The notes: a model not told the origin generated them from the letters alone. 64,000 bases of DNA from JAICIG01 sp035532215 (GCA_035532215.1 DATKRK010000356.1:6284-70283), one strand, 5' to 3'; shown: positions 33,772 through 42,589, numbered from the stretch's first letter. Translations and numbers: made by a program.

Positions 33772-35115
33772 ATGAAACCGGTACTAAGCTGGGGGGTATA
33801 CGCGGCGCTGGCAGCTTTGGCCGGCGCTGTTCCTGCAATCGCTGCCGATGGATTTCGTTGGGAGAGGGATCTGGCGAGCGCTCAGCTTGAAGCGCGCCAG
33901 TCGGGCCGCCTGGTCTGGATCCATTTCGGCGGCCCGTGGTGCGGGCCTTGCCAGTTCTTGGAACGCAATGTCTTCAGCCAGCCGGGATTTGGCCGCGAGC
34001 TGGCGGCGGACTACGTGGCCGTGAAGATCGACCCGCGCAGCTCCCCGGAAGCCAAAGAGATTGCCGCAAAGTACGGGGTCGAGCGCGTGCCGTTCGACGT
34101 GATTGCGCGGCCTAGCGGCCAACTGGTGTTGCCCGTCCAGAGCCCGACTACGGCGGCGGCTTATGCGAGCATCTGGTCGAATGTCGCCCGTCAGGAGCGT
34201 CTTGATGCACCGCCCGCGTCTGGCCCTGCAACGACTCCCTCGAATCCGCCGCCCCAGGTTGCGAGCCAAGGCGCCCGCGGCGATCGATTGGCTGCGCGGC
34301 CTGCCGACAACCGCTACGCCGACTACTACAACGGGGGGCAAGGCGTCGAGCGCGAGCCTTACCAACCGCCCGTAGGCAATCGGCCCCCGCAAACGGCATC
34401 CCAGCCGCCAGTTCAAACCGCTTCGGCGCCGGCGGATCGCTATGCGGATCGTTCCGCCAACCGTTATCAAAATCAGTCAGTCGACCCGTCGCGTCCAATT
34501 TCCGAGGACCGCTATTCTACCGAGAATCGATACCCCCCGTCGCAAGATCGCTACGCGCCGCAGCCGGCGAATTCGAGCTTCCCGAGCCGCGCCGATGCGG
34601 CGAATCAAGCGCAAGCGAACGCGGACGCGCGCTATGGCGCCGCCGCGCAAACGCAGAGTGCGGCCCAATCGCAGCCGCAGCAGCAACCGTCCGACGAGCC
34701 GCCGGCCGACGAGCAGTTGGCCAACGAGACGCCCTCGCTCGAATCAAAGCTGCCGCCGGGCAGCCCGCCGCTGGCGTTAGACGGGTACTGCGTGGTCTCG
34801 CTGTTCGAGAATAGAAAGCAATGGCAACAAGGCGACGTCAAGTGGGGCGTCATTCATCGCGGGCAGTTGTACCTGTTCGTCAGCCAAGAGGCACAGCAGA
34901 AATTCATGGCCAATCCCGACAATTACTGCCCGGTTTGTCGGGGTCACGATCCGGTGCTCGTCTTGGATCAAAATCAGGCCGTGCCGGGACGCCGCCAATA
35001 CGGCGTTTTCTATGGAGAGCGGATTTTCCTGTTTGCCAACGAATCCACGCTCGAGCAATTCTCGCAAAATCCGAAGCGTTACAGCGCGGAGATTTTGCAG
35101 GCCATGCGCCAATAA
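33772..35115 (+). CDS. Exported thioredoxin-fold protein with C-terminal YHS-type repeats
   Basis: 447 residues. A signal peptide ends near AIAA (residue about 25). Residues about 30-145 form a thioredoxin fold with active site GGPWCGPCQFLE and the cis-Pro region GVERVPFDVI. A Gln/Pro/Ser/Ala-rich linker of about 170 residues follows with repeated RYADR/NRYQ/DRYAPQ phrases. The C-terminus has two YHS-like units (LDGYCVVSLFENRKQW, and GVFYGERIFLFANESTLEQF with CPVCRGHDPVL), a domain often linked to metal binding. It likely acts in periplasmic disulfide or metal chemistry. ATG 33772 was preferred over ATG 33742 because the signal peptide begins there. Confidence 0.85.
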   Translation: MKPVLSWGVYAALAALAGAVPAIAADGFRWERDLASAQLEARQSGRLVWIHFGGPWCGPCQFLERNVFSQPGFGRELAADYVAVKIDPRSSPEAKEIAAKYGVERVPFDVIARPSGQLVLPVQSPTTAAAYASIWSNVARQERLDAPPASGPATTPSNPPPQVASQGARGDRLAARPADNRYADYYNGGQGVEREPYQPPVGNRPPQTASQPPVQTASAPADRYADRSANRYQNQSVDPSRPISEDRYSTENRYPPSQDRYAPQPANSSFPSRADAANQAQANADARYGAAAQTQSAAQSQPQQQPSDEPPADEQLANETPSLESKLPPGSPPLALDGYCVVSLFENRKQWQQGDVKWGVIHRGQLYLFVSQEAQQKFMANPDNYCPVCRGHDPVLVLDQNQAVPGRRQYGVFYGERIFLFANESTLEQFSQNPKRYSAEILQAMRQ

Positions 35116-35160
35116 CGCGGCGGGCCGATTCAAACGGGCTCGTCCAAACGCCGCGAACTA

Positions 35161-35304
35161 AGCATAGAGGATTAAATAACCTCCCAATTTACCGTGGGTG
35201 CCTGGCGGCTGAGCCTAGGCGAAGCCCCAGATCGCTGGGGCATCGCTTCGCTCTGCCACCAGGCGCCCGTTGCAGCGTAGGGAAATTATTTAATCCTCGA
35301 TGCT
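35161..35304. repeat. Composite element: 25-nt inverted ends around a family B palindrome
   Basis: The left end 35161-35185 (AGCATAGAGGATTAAATAAC then CTCCC) and the right end 35280-35304 are inverted copies with three mismatches. They enclose a full family B palindrome (35196-35268). The AT-rich ends contrast with the G+C-rich core. It lies between two convergent genes, and its right end overlaps the stop codon of the ABC ATPase gene. Confidence 0.8.
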
Positions 35305-36259
35305 AACCGGAGGCTGACGCCTCCGGCTCGCCTGGTGAAGCATCGCTGTTGTCGTGCGTCACGCGCAGGAAGAATTGCTCCAAGTCTTCCTCGTCGGGCT
35401 TAAGGTGCTTGAGCGTCACGCCGCTGTCGGCAGCCAAGCGAAAGAATTCGAGCGTGCTCCACCCCGGCGGCACGGCGGCGATCGCTCGCGCCCCGTTGCG
35501 TCCGCTCAATTCGGCGCCCGCCGCGGCGAGTGCGGCCAAGAATCGCTCGCTCGGCCCTTCCCAGCCCAACTCGTAGCGGTTGCCGCCGCTGGCTCGCAGG
35601 TCTTCCATCGTGCCCGAGCGCACGATCGTGCCGCGGTCGAGCACGACGATTTGCCGGCAGAGCCGCTCAACGTCGCCCAGCAAATGCGTGCAGAGGATCA
35701 CGCTCTTGCCGGTCTCGGCGATCAAGTCGTCGAGCAGTTCGAGCATCGCCGCGCGACCCGCGGGGTCGAGTCCGTTGGTCGGCTCATCCAGCAAGAGCAG
35801 TTCGGGATCGTGAACCAGCGCGGCGGCCAGCTTGAGCCGCTGCAGATTGCCGGTCGAGTATTCTTCCAGCCGGCGATAGCGTAACTCGCCGAGGCCGACG
35901 TAATTGAGCACTTCGTGCGCGCGGCGCTTGGCGTCGCGATGCGGCATGCCGTACAGGTCGCCGGCCAGGGCTACGAACTCGACGCCGCGAAGCACGGGCA
36001 CGATGGCGGCCGATTCCGACATGTAGCCGATACGGCCGCGCAATTCGGTGCTGGAGCGGAGCAGGTCGCAACCCAAAATCTCGCCCTGGCCGGCGTCGGG
36101 CTTGAGCAGACCGAGCAAAATCTTGAGCAACGTCGACTTGCCTGCCCCATTGTTGCCGACCAGGCCGATCGTGCCGGGCTCGAGCGAGAGCGTCACGTCG
36201 TGCAAGGCACGTACAGGGCCGTAGCTGCGGCTGAGTTGGCGGACGTCGACCAGCGGCAT
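35303..36259 (-). CDS. ABC transporter ATP-binding protein
   Basis: 318 residues. Walker A GNNGAGKST at 35-43, Q-loop region GRIGYMSESAA, signature EYSTGNLQRLKLA near 134 (a variant seen in CcmA/NatA-like exporters), Walker B LLLLDEPT near 154-161, and the H-loop CTHLL. No permease gene is adjacent, so its membrane partner lies elsewhere. The extra C-terminal 100 residues are family-like, except that the last nine (GEPEASASG) and the stop codon come from a family A palindrome next to another repeat. It starts 4 nt after the upstream small gene. Confidence 0.92.
   Translation of the reverse strand: MPLVDVRQLSRSYGPVRALHDVTLSLEPGTIGLVGNNGAGKSTLLKILLGLLKPDAGQGEILGCDLLRSSTELRGRIGYMSESAAIVPVLRGVEFVALAGDLYGMPHRDAKRRAHEVLNYVGLGELRYRRLEEYSTGNLQRLKLAAALVHDPELLLLDEPTNGLDPAGRAAMLELLDDLIAETGKSVILCTHLLGDVERLCRQIVVLDRGTIVRSGTMEDLRASGGNRYELGWEGPSERFLAALAAAGAELSGRNGARAIAAVPPGWSTLEFFRLAADSGVTLKHLKPDEEDLEQFFLRVTHDNSDASPGEPEASASG
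35307..35332. repeat. Family A palindrome forming the C-terminus of the ABC ATPase
   Basis: CCGGAGGCTGACGCCTCCGG then CTCGCC, identical to the copy in bufB, and likewise translated on the minus strand as GEPEASASG. The TAG stop codon (35303-35305) follows directly. Confidence 0.9.
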
Positions 36260-36263
36260 GCGG

Positions 36264-36524
36264 TCAGGATTTGGCGAGCAGTTCTTCGAGCAATTTGGCC
36301 ACCAGCGACGGATTATCGCTCTCGATAATGTGTGTTACCCGCGATGCCGGAATCTTGAGCTTTTCGAGCGAAGCTTTCACTCGCTCCCATTGCTTGGCTC
36401 GGGCTTTGCCTTCGGCCAGGTAAAGCTCGGTCACCTGTTCGCCGAGTCGCTGCAGCAGGATGGCATCGTGGTTCTGGTAATAGTTGCGGATGATCTTTGC
36501 TTGGTATTTGGTCCGTTCCGCCAT
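36264..36524 (-). CDS. Small conserved helical protein
   Basis: 86 residues, MAERTKYQAKIIRNYYQNHD then AILLQRLGEQVTELYLAEGKA, strongly helical and charged with no signal peptide. From memory, very similar short proteins occur in other planctomycetes, but no function is known. It precedes the ABC ATPase gene by 4 nt, so the two form an operon. Confidence 0.8.
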   Translation of the reverse strand: MAERTKYQAKIIRNYYQNHDAILLQRLGEQVTELYLAEGKARAKQWERVKASLEKLKIPASRVTHIIESDNPSLVAKLLEELLAKS

Positions 36525-36740
36525 AGGTTGGGCGCTTTCGAAAAACTTTGAGTGTTGAGTGCCGGCGGGCGATTGAGCGAACTCGGCCGGCGATCATAGC
36601 CCTGCCGGCATCCTGTTTCAGTTTACCGGCGAGCCCGCCACGCTGGCAAATCGGCTGGCGGCTTCCGCCGACTTGACAAAAGCCGCTCGGCGCCGTTCGC
36701 CCTCGCCGAATGGCCGCCAGAACTCTAAGATGGGCCGCTC

Positions 36741-38360
36741 ATGGCCAGCGCGGAACGAAGTCAATTATTCGCCGGTTTACGCGTCACCAGCTTCGGCACG
36801 CTGGCCAGCCGCGTGCTGGGCATGCTCCGCGACGTGGCGACGGCGGCTTTGCTGGGCCTCTCGGGCGATGGCGTGATGGACGCCTTCGTGATCGCATTTC
36901 GCATTCCCAACCTGTTCCGCCGGCTGTTTGGCGAAGGCGCCTTGGCCGCCAGCTACCTGCCCGTCCTGTCGACCAAGCTCGAGCACGACCGCCGGGCGGC
37001 CTGGCAACTGGCCAGCGTCACGCTGGTCTGGCTGGCCATGATCCTGGCCGCCGTCGTGCTGGCAGCCGAAGGCGTTTGCGCCGGCGTTTGGCTGTTTTAC
37101 GGCGATGTGCCGGGCATGAAGCTGCTCGTCGGCTTGTCGGCCGTGATGCTGCCCTATCTGTTTTTCATTTGCCTGGCGGCGCAGGTGTCGGGCACACTGC
37201 ACGCTCTGGCCCATTTCAGCACTCCAGCCCTGGCGCCTACGCTGTTGAACATCTGCTGGCTGGCGGCGATTTGGCTCTTTGCGCCGCGCTGGAGCGACGA
37301 TAAGCACGTTCAAGCCTATGTGTTGGCCTTGGCGGTGCTCGTCGCCGGAGTGCTGCAACTGGCCGCGCAACTTCCGGTGCTGCGCCGGTTGGGCTTCCGT
37401 TTCGATTACAATTGGCCGGCCAGCCGCGAGGCAGTCGGTCAGATCGTCCGCTCGATGGGCCCGATGGTAGTCGGACTGGCGGTCACGCAGATCAATTCCT
37501 TTTTCGACAGTATCCTTGCCTGGGGGCTGGCCGCCCCCGCCGACGGGGCAGCGCAAATTGCTTGGTTGGGAGGCGCCATTGAATATCCGCTGAAACAAGG
37601 CGCGGCGGCTGCAATTTACTACGGCGAACGGTTGTATCAATTCCCGCTGGGCTTGCTCGGCATGGCGGTGGCCACGGTGATCTTTCCCGCCCTCAGCCGC
37701 CACGCCGCCCGCGGCCAGTTCGATCGCCTGGGCGAGGATCTGACACTGGGCGTGCGGCTAGTATTGTTTCTGGCAGTTCCGGCCGGCGCGGGTTTGATGC
37801 TCATCAGCGAACCGCTAGCACGACTGCTGTTCCAGCACGGCGCCTTTACCGCACAGGACGCGGCTCGGGTGGCGCGGATGATCGCCTGCTATGGTCTGGG
37901 CGTGTGGGCTTTTTGTGCTGCGCCGGTGGTCGTGCGCGGCTATTACGCCTTGGGCGATCGAACCACGCCGCTGAGAGTAGGAATGGTCTCGATGCTGGTC
38001 AATCTGGCGTTGAATCTGGCGCTGGTTTGGCCGCTGGCAGAGGCCGGGTTGGCCCTTGCCACCTCGCTGTCCGCCATGCTGCAAGTGGCGTTGCTCTTAA
38101 GCCGGTTCTCGCGACACGGCGGTTGTCTGGGTTGGGCCGAAATCGGCCGGACCACGATCCTGACGCTGGCGGCGACCGCCTGCATGCTGGCCGCCGGGTA
38201 CGCCGCGATGGCCTGGGCGCCGCACGATTTCGGCCTCGGCAAAGAATTTGCCCGCGTCGCGGCGCCAATCGTCGCCGGCTCGGCCGCGTTTCTGGCCGTC
38301 AGCCGGTTGCTCAAGGCCGAGGAATTGCGGTTGTTGCTCGTCTCCCGCGGTAGGAGATAG
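36741..38360 (+). CDS. murJ: MurJ/MviN-type lipid II flippase
   Basis: 539-residue polytopic protein, about 14 helices, of the MVF family. Characteristic are SRVLGMLRDVATAALLG near the N-terminus, DAFVIAFRIPNLFRRLFGEGALAASYLPV (the family's best-conserved block), and later QFPLGLLGMAVATVIFPALSRHAA and FFDSILAW. It moves lipid II across the inner membrane for peptidoglycan synthesis. ATG 36741 starts directly at the conserved region. Its presence supports a peptidoglycan-making cell. Transcribed alone. Confidence 0.94.
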   Translation: MASAERSQLFAGLRVTSFGTLASRVLGMLRDVATAALLGLSGDGVMDAFVIAFRIPNLFRRLFGEGALAASYLPVLSTKLEHDRRAAWQLASVTLVWLAMILAAVVLAAEGVCAGVWLFYGDVPGMKLLVGLSAVMLPYLFFICLAAQVSGTLHALAHFSTPALAPTLLNICWLAAIWLFAPRWSDDKHVQAYVLALAVLVAGVLQLAAQLPVLRRLGFRFDYNWPASREAVGQIVRSMGPMVVGLAVTQINSFFDSILAWGLAAPADGAAQIAWLGGAIEYPLKQGAAAAIYYGERLYQFPLGLLGMAVATVIFPALSRHAARGQFDRLGEDLTLGVRLVLFLAVPAGAGLMLISEPLARLLFQHGAFTAQDAARVARMIACYGLGVWAFCAAPVVVRGYYALGDRTTPLRVGMVSMLVNLALNLALVWPLAEAGLALATSLSAMLQVALLLSRFSRHGGCLGWAEIGRTTILTLAATACMLAAGYAAMAWAPHDFGLGKEFARVAAPIVAGSAAFLAVSRLLKAEELRLLLVSRGRR

Positions 38361-38546
38361 GCAGTAGGCGGTAGGAGGCAGATTGTAAACGGCACGCGGG
38401 AGACGCTTGGGGACGGGCCTTCGCGCCAGGCTCTCTCGGCGCCTTTCGCCGCCCGATTTTCCGCGGCATTCTTCGCGCGGACGGCCAAACGGATTAAAAT
38501 TCGGGCTTTGACACTGTTCGCATTTTTCCAGCACGCAGGGACTTCG

Positions 38547-38927
38547 ATGCCGATCGTCAACTTTGTCAATGAAAAGAAGCAGGTGCAGGTCGCCGAAGGG
38601 GCGAATCTGCGGCAGGAGGCCCTGAAGGCGGGCATCAAGCTCTACAACGGCATCAACGGCTACGGCGCCAAGCTCAACGAGATTCTCAACTGCCATGGCC
38701 TCGGCCACTGCGGCACCTGCCGGGTGTTGATCGCCAAGGGCATGGAACATGCCAGCAGCCCGAGCCTGATGGAGCGGTTCACCTTCTGTTGCAATCCGGG
38801 CGCCATGTTCGCGCGGATTGGCAACGAAGAAAAGATGCGGCTGGCCTGCTGCACGAAGGTGATGGGCGACATGGACGTGGTCACCTGCCCGCCGATGAAC
38901 CTGACCGGCGAAAGCTTTTTCAGCTAA
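38547..38927 (+). CDS. 2Fe-2S ferredoxin-like protein
   Basis: 126 residues with a plant-type ferredoxin fold. Cluster cysteines are in NCHGLGHCGTCRVLI (Cys49, Cys55, Cys58; the first spacing is CX5C rather than CX4C), with the fourth in RLACCTKV (Cys101 or Cys102). Additional Cys at 81, 82 and 114 are unusual. A small soluble electron carrier; the partner is unknown. ATG 38547 follows an AGGGACTTCG region. The next gene, P-II, lies beyond an inverted-repeat element. Confidence 0.9.
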   Translation: MPIVNFVNEKKQVQVAEGANLRQEALKAGIKLYNGINGYGAKLNEILNCHGLGHCGTCRVLIAKGMEHASSPSLMERFTFCCNPGAMFARIGNEEKMRLACCTKVMGDMDVVTCPPMNLTGESFFS

Positions 38928-38994
38928 TCTTTTTGTCGGCAGTGGATCGTTGGCAAGATTGGAGCGTTTTGGCAAGCTGTCAGACCGACGCAAC

Positions 38995-39113
38995 TACGGG
39001 TTCCTCTTCTCTGTTCGCGTACGACCGCAACCGGTCGACGAATCGGCCGATCATCCCTGGCCAACAACGCGTCCTCTAAACCAGGATCCCCGAACAGAGA
39101 AGAGGAACCCGTA
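38995..39113. repeat. Inverted-repeat element with ACGGGTTCC arms, copy 2
   Basis: Perfect 22-nt arms at 38995-39016 and 39092-39113 containing ACGGGTTCCTCTTCTCTGTT, the same arm as at 14936-15067. The 75-nt interior is unrelated to copy 1 but can itself fold (ATCCCTGG pairing with CCAGGAT). The octamer ACCGACGC occurs just outside both ends, possibly a target duplication. Confidence 0.85.
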
Positions 39114-39269
39114 AACCGACGCGGCAGCGCGGCGGTTGTCCCGCTGCATGGCAGCCAGCCGGGCATGCGAACCGTTGTCGGGGATCATGCCCGCGCCGTT
39201 TGCGGTCGGCAAAGGCGCGCCATGCAACCCCTGAAATCCGCGCCGCTCCTTTCAAACCGAAGCTATCTT

Positions 39270-39587
39270 GTGAAACAAATCGTCGCCATCGTCAAACCGT
39301 TTCTGGCCGAGAAGGTGCTCGAAGGTCTCAAGCGGGCGCCGCTGGAGGCCGTGAGCATTCGCGAAGTAAAAGGCTACGGGCGGCAGAAGAACTATCTCGA
39401 CCAGTATCAAGGCAGCGAGTACTCGCTGGCCTTTCTGCCCAAGGTCGAGATCAATCTCTGGGTCGACGACGCCCGCGTCGAAGAAATCATCCGCAAGATC
39501 GTCGAAGTCGCCCGCACCGGCCGCATGGGCGACGGCAAGATTTTCGTGTTGCCGGCCGAGGTTTGCGAGCGGGAAGTGGAAATCTAA
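39270..39587 (+). CDS. P-II family nitrogen regulatory protein
   Basis: 105 residues from GTG 39270. KQIVAIVKPFLAEKVLEGL is the canonical P-II start, the T-loop region is GYGRQKNYLDQYQGSEYSLA with the Tyr of the RGSEY-type motif kept, and the B-loop appears as TGRMGDGKIFVL. The C-terminus is shorter than in GlnB/GlnK. P-II trimers sense ATP/ADP and 2-oxoglutarate and control nitrogen or carbon metabolism partners; no amtB or gln gene is adjacent. An in-frame ATG at 39222 would add 16 unconserved residues. Confidence 0.9.
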   Translation: MKQIVAIVKPFLAEKVLEGLKRAPLEAVSIREVKGYGRQKNYLDQYQGSEYSLAFLPKVEINLWVDDARVEEIIRKIVEVARTGRMGDGKIFVLPAEVCEREVEI

Positions 39588-39733
39588 TTCGGAAGTCGGA
39601 AGCAGGAGGCGTGATTGCCGACGCTCCGGCTTTTGATCGTCGCGCTTCAGACGGGCAGCCGCGAGTTAAGATCGACTCGCCGCCGCAGAAGACTGTCTGG
39701 CGCGCGAGAGCAGGCGAATTAGCGGGAAGACTC

Positions 39734-40228
39734 ATGCGTCTGACTATTTTCGACTTGCTTCATGGCATGGCGATCGTCGCCGGCGGCACGATCGGCGCTC
39801 GGGCCGGCTTTAAATGGTTCGGCTATCCCGGCGGAGCCGTCGGTTGCGTTCTTGGCGCCACACTCGGCTTTCTGGTGGGATATGCCTCTTATCGTCTTCT
39901 CGACCTCTTGATGGTGCGTCGCATCAGGAGCAAATCGACTGCCGAGCTGAGAGCCAAGTTAGTCGACGACGACATCCCTGGGACCTATGTTTCGAGGCTG
40001 ATCATTTCCGTGCTCCTTGAGCGCGGCGAACCGGTCGAGAGCTTTCGCGAATACGTCTTCCGGCAACTTCGTTCCGAGGACGTGACCTGGAGGAGGGCGG
40101 GGTTGTGCAACCTGGGGCTCTGCTACCCAGACTTGGCGGCGAAACTCGAAGCTTTCGATGCTTTCCAACCGACCAAGGAAGATCTGCAAAGATTGAAGGA
40201 AATCGAGCCGGCGCCCGACGACGGCTAA
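39734..40228 (+). CDS. Membrane-anchored hypothetical protein
   Basis: 164 residues from ATG 39734, preceded by GCGGGAAGA. Two hydrophobic segments cover about residues 8-55 (GMAIVAGGTIGARAGFKWFG; GCVLGATLGFLVGYASYRL), followed by a soluble helical domain of about 110 residues with VRRIRSKSTAELRAKLVDDD and RLIISVLLERGE. I do not recognise the family. It may be cotranscribed with P-II, 146 nt upstream. Confidence 0.7.
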   Translation: MRLTIFDLLHGMAIVAGGTIGARAGFKWFGYPGGAVGCVLGATLGFLVGYASYRLLDLLMVRRIRSKSTAELRAKLVDDDIPGTYVSRLIISVLLERGEPVESFREYVFRQLRSEDVTWRRAGLCNLGLCYPDLAAKLEAFDAFQPTKEDLQRLKEIEPAPDDG

Positions 40229-40777
40229 TTGCCCCGCCCGCCGGTCAGTGTTGCGAGCGTTGCAGCTTCAAAAGCGCGGCCTCATACTGGCAAGTATCCG
40301 GCCCTGGGGCATGGATAGGGCTCCGTAGTGTTGTACAGCAGTGGACCGCACGCTCGGCCTCCCTTGTTCGGCAGGTCGTCTTGATGCTGATCTTATTCAA
40401 CATGCACTGTCAAGCAGATCTCGGCATGTCAGGCGTCGTCCGTCAACTCAACGCAGTTTGTGAGCCGGGATATTGATGAGGTCCGCCATTTGTCCTAGCC
40501 CGTTGAAATTAGCTTCGCTTCGCCCCTCAAGCGGCTCACTCCTTCGAGCATGACCCGCCGACGCTGCAAAATCGTTTGCTGGCAGTTCAATCCGATCGCA
40601 CGGAGATCGTATTTCCAACAAGAACTGCACCCCGCGCGTCGCACTTTCGGGGTTGGCATTGTTACCGCCCGTCTGGCTTGTCAAGTGCCGTGCGGGGTAA
40701 TAGGCAAGTCATCCGGTCGAGCAATTCCGCTTGCGTGAGAAGTGGCGCCATGCCCCCCCTTCTCGCGGCGTGTTGCT
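40229..40777. other. Intergenic stretch without a convincing gene
   Basis: About 550 nt. Several short ORFs exist on both strands, but none has family-like composition or a ribosome binding site. No strong hairpin or repeat was recognised. Confidence 0.45.
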
Positions 40778-41800
40778 CTACGAAGTCGCCGTAACCGCCG
40801 CCTGCGGCTGGCTCGCCTCGCAATCGATCCACCAGCGGTCGCCTGCCGATTGGACGACAGTTCCGAATTCCATCGACAAGGCGGCGATGCGGCGTGCAAT
40901 CGCCTGGCGCTCTTCGCCTTCGGCGAGATTCACCTGACAATCGTCGATGATCGTCGGCGAAAGGCCGATGCGCCGCACTCCGTGCCGTCCCAGTGAAAGC
41001 TCGAACAGCAGCCCGCGATCGTTGCGCAGCTCGGGGTCGACCGCGTAGTCGTCGACGAAGTCTCCCGCGTCGTAGATGATCGGGCGGCCGCGGTAGAGTT
41101 CGACGCCCTGAAACAGATGCGAGCTGTGGCCAAAGTAGATGTCCGCTCCGGCATCGATGACCGCATGCGCAAACTGCCGAAACAGCGCCGAGGGACGCTC
41201 GACCATGTTCGGCCCCCAATGGTTGGAAACGAGCACGGCGTCGGCGCCGCCTTGCCGCGCGGCTGCAATGCTTTGCCGCACGATGGCCAGCGATTCTTCG
41301 CCCAGCGAAACTTCCAGCCAGTTCGTACCGGGGCTCGTCGCCGTGGCGGCCCAGCCCGGTTCGTTGTCGGTGAACGCGACGATCGCCAGCCGCAGCCCGC
41401 GAGCTTCGAGGAAAGCAGGCCGCCTGGCTTCCTCCAGATTGCGACCTGCTCCTGCGAAGGCGATGTCTGCGCGGCTCAAGCTCGTCAACATCTCGAGCAA
41501 GGCCGGCTCCTCGTAATCGAGCACGTGATTGTTGGCCAACGTCACGGCGTCGATGCCCGCCAGGCGGAGAGCGTGAATTGCGTGGGGCGCAGCGCGAAAA
41601 TGAAACGTCTTCGACCAGCGCGACCAAGGGCGCCCGCTGCGACTGACCACGCACTCGAGGTTGACCACCGTCAAATCGGCGGCCTTCAATCGCGGCAGCA
41701 CGTTGCCCCAAGGATAGTTCAGGCCGCGTTGGCGTAACGCGTGGTCGGTCAAACGCCCGAGCATCACATCGCCCGCCAGCGCCAACCGAATTGACTCCAT
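40778..41800 (-). CDS. CapA/PgsA-type metallophosphatase-fold protein
   Basis: 340 residues of the CapA (poly-gamma-glutamate synthesis) family. Metal-site motifs are visible: LAGDVMLGR at the N-terminus, VNLECVVS, LANNHVLDY, VLVSNHWGPN and FGHSSHLFQGVELY. There is no signal peptide, so it appears cytoplasmic. Besides capsule roles, relatives act as phosphoesterases; the substrate is unknown. It is downstream of a DUF2934 gene on the same strand. Confidence 0.9.
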   Translation of the reverse strand: MESIRLALAGDVMLGRLTDHALRQRGLNYPWGNVLPRLKAADLTVVNLECVVSRSGRPWSRWSKTFHFRAAPHAIHALRLAGIDAVTLANNHVLDYEEPALLEMLTSLSRADIAFAGAGRNLEEARRPAFLEARGLRLAIVAFTDNEPGWAATATSPGTNWLEVSLGEESLAIVRQSIAAARQGGADAVLVSNHWGPNMVERPSALFRQFAHAVIDAGADIYFGHSSHLFQGVELYRGRPIIYDAGDFVDDYAVDPELRNDRGLLFELSLGRHGVRRIGLSPTIIDDCQVNLAEGEERQAIARRIAALSMEFGTVVQSAGDRWWIDCEASQPQAAVTATS

Positions 41801-41855
41801 CGGCGTTCTCCCGTCAGGCGGCGGAGCCTCGCAGGCAGAGGGGATTTCGCTCTGC

Positions 41856-42080
41856 TCACCGGGGACGGCGAGGGACCGATCTCAATTCGGCTTCGGCCGC
41901 CAGCCAATCGTGAAACGCCGTTCCCGCGGGGCGACCGTGGCGCAGCCAAATCTCATAAGCCCGCCGCGCGATCAACTCCCGGTCGGGCAGGCGATACTCG
42001 GTCGGTTGACCATGACCCGGCAAAACGGTCTCCTGGCGAGCAACCGCAGCTTCACGCTCGCCGTTGCGAATTGCTTTCAT
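41856..42080 (-). CDS. DUF2934 domain protein
   Basis: 74 residues. The C-terminal half, LIARRAYEIWLRHGRPAGTA then FHDWLAAEAEL, is the DUF2934 motif found in small stress-associated proteins of many environmental bacteria. Function unknown. It is the last of a run of five minus-strand small genes (44014 to 41856). Confidence 0.85.
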   Translation of the reverse strand: MKAIRNGEREAAVARQETVLPGHGQPTEYRLPDRELIARRAYEIWLRHGRPAGTAFHDWLAAEAELRSVPRRPR

Positions 42081-42223
42081 CGTCTTTCTCCTCGCGCTGA
42101 CTCTGACATCTGCCTACATGAGCAGTTTTTGCGCCGCGGGTAAAAAATTGGCCGGGGCCGTCCGTTGCCAATCGAGCCGGTTTACGGACGGTCCCGGCGC
42201 AAAATCGCGATCGCACTCGCCGT

Positions 42224-42589
42224 TTAGGGGGCCTTTCGCAAGGCAACGGGCTTGGCATCGGAGCGCGGCGCGGCCGCGGAGGGGGGCGGGGCGGGCGGAG
42301 CAGGGGGCGGTTCGGCGGGGGCGGCTTTCGCGCCGTCGCACCCGCAGCACCCATTGCAATTATGGCGCCCGCGGCAGCCCTGACAGCCGTAGCATCCATG
42401 GCAGCGACGCCGTCCGCGGCATCCATAGCAACCGCTGCAATAGCTACCCGAGCAGTCGCAACCGTCGCAGCCCGAACAAGCGCAATCCCGGCGCCCGTGA
42501 CCTGCTTGAGCGACGTTGTCGGTCGAGATCAGTGAGATGCCGACGACCGCAAAAAAGAGAGCCACGGCCAATCCAAGCATACGATTCAT
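42224..42589 (-). CDS. Small exported cysteine-rich protein
   Basis: 121 residues from ATG 42589. A signal peptide (MNRMLGLAVALFFAVVGISL) ends near VAQA. The mature part begins with about 45 residues dense in Cys and Gly (CDGCDCSGSYCSGCYGCRG and CHGCYGCQGCRG), mostly in CxGC/CxxC spacing, at least 15 cysteines in all. A Pro/Ala-rich tail follows. It resembles metal-binding or heavily disulfide-bonded surface peptides. No maturation gene is adjacent, and it is distinct from the bufferin precursor. An in-frame ATG at 42607 is also possible. Confidence 0.7.
   Translation of the reverse strand: MNRMLGLAVALFFAVVGISLISTDNVAQAGHGRRDCACSGCDGCDCSGSYCSGCYGCRGRRRCHGCYGCQGCRGRHNCNGCCGCDGAKAAPAEPPPAPPAPPPSAAAPRSDAKPVALRKAP

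Noticed and set aside
40448..40684. 78-codon minus-strand ORF between the membrane protein and CapA-like genes
   Set aside because: No ribosome binding site, no family resemblance and overlapping alternative frames of similar length.
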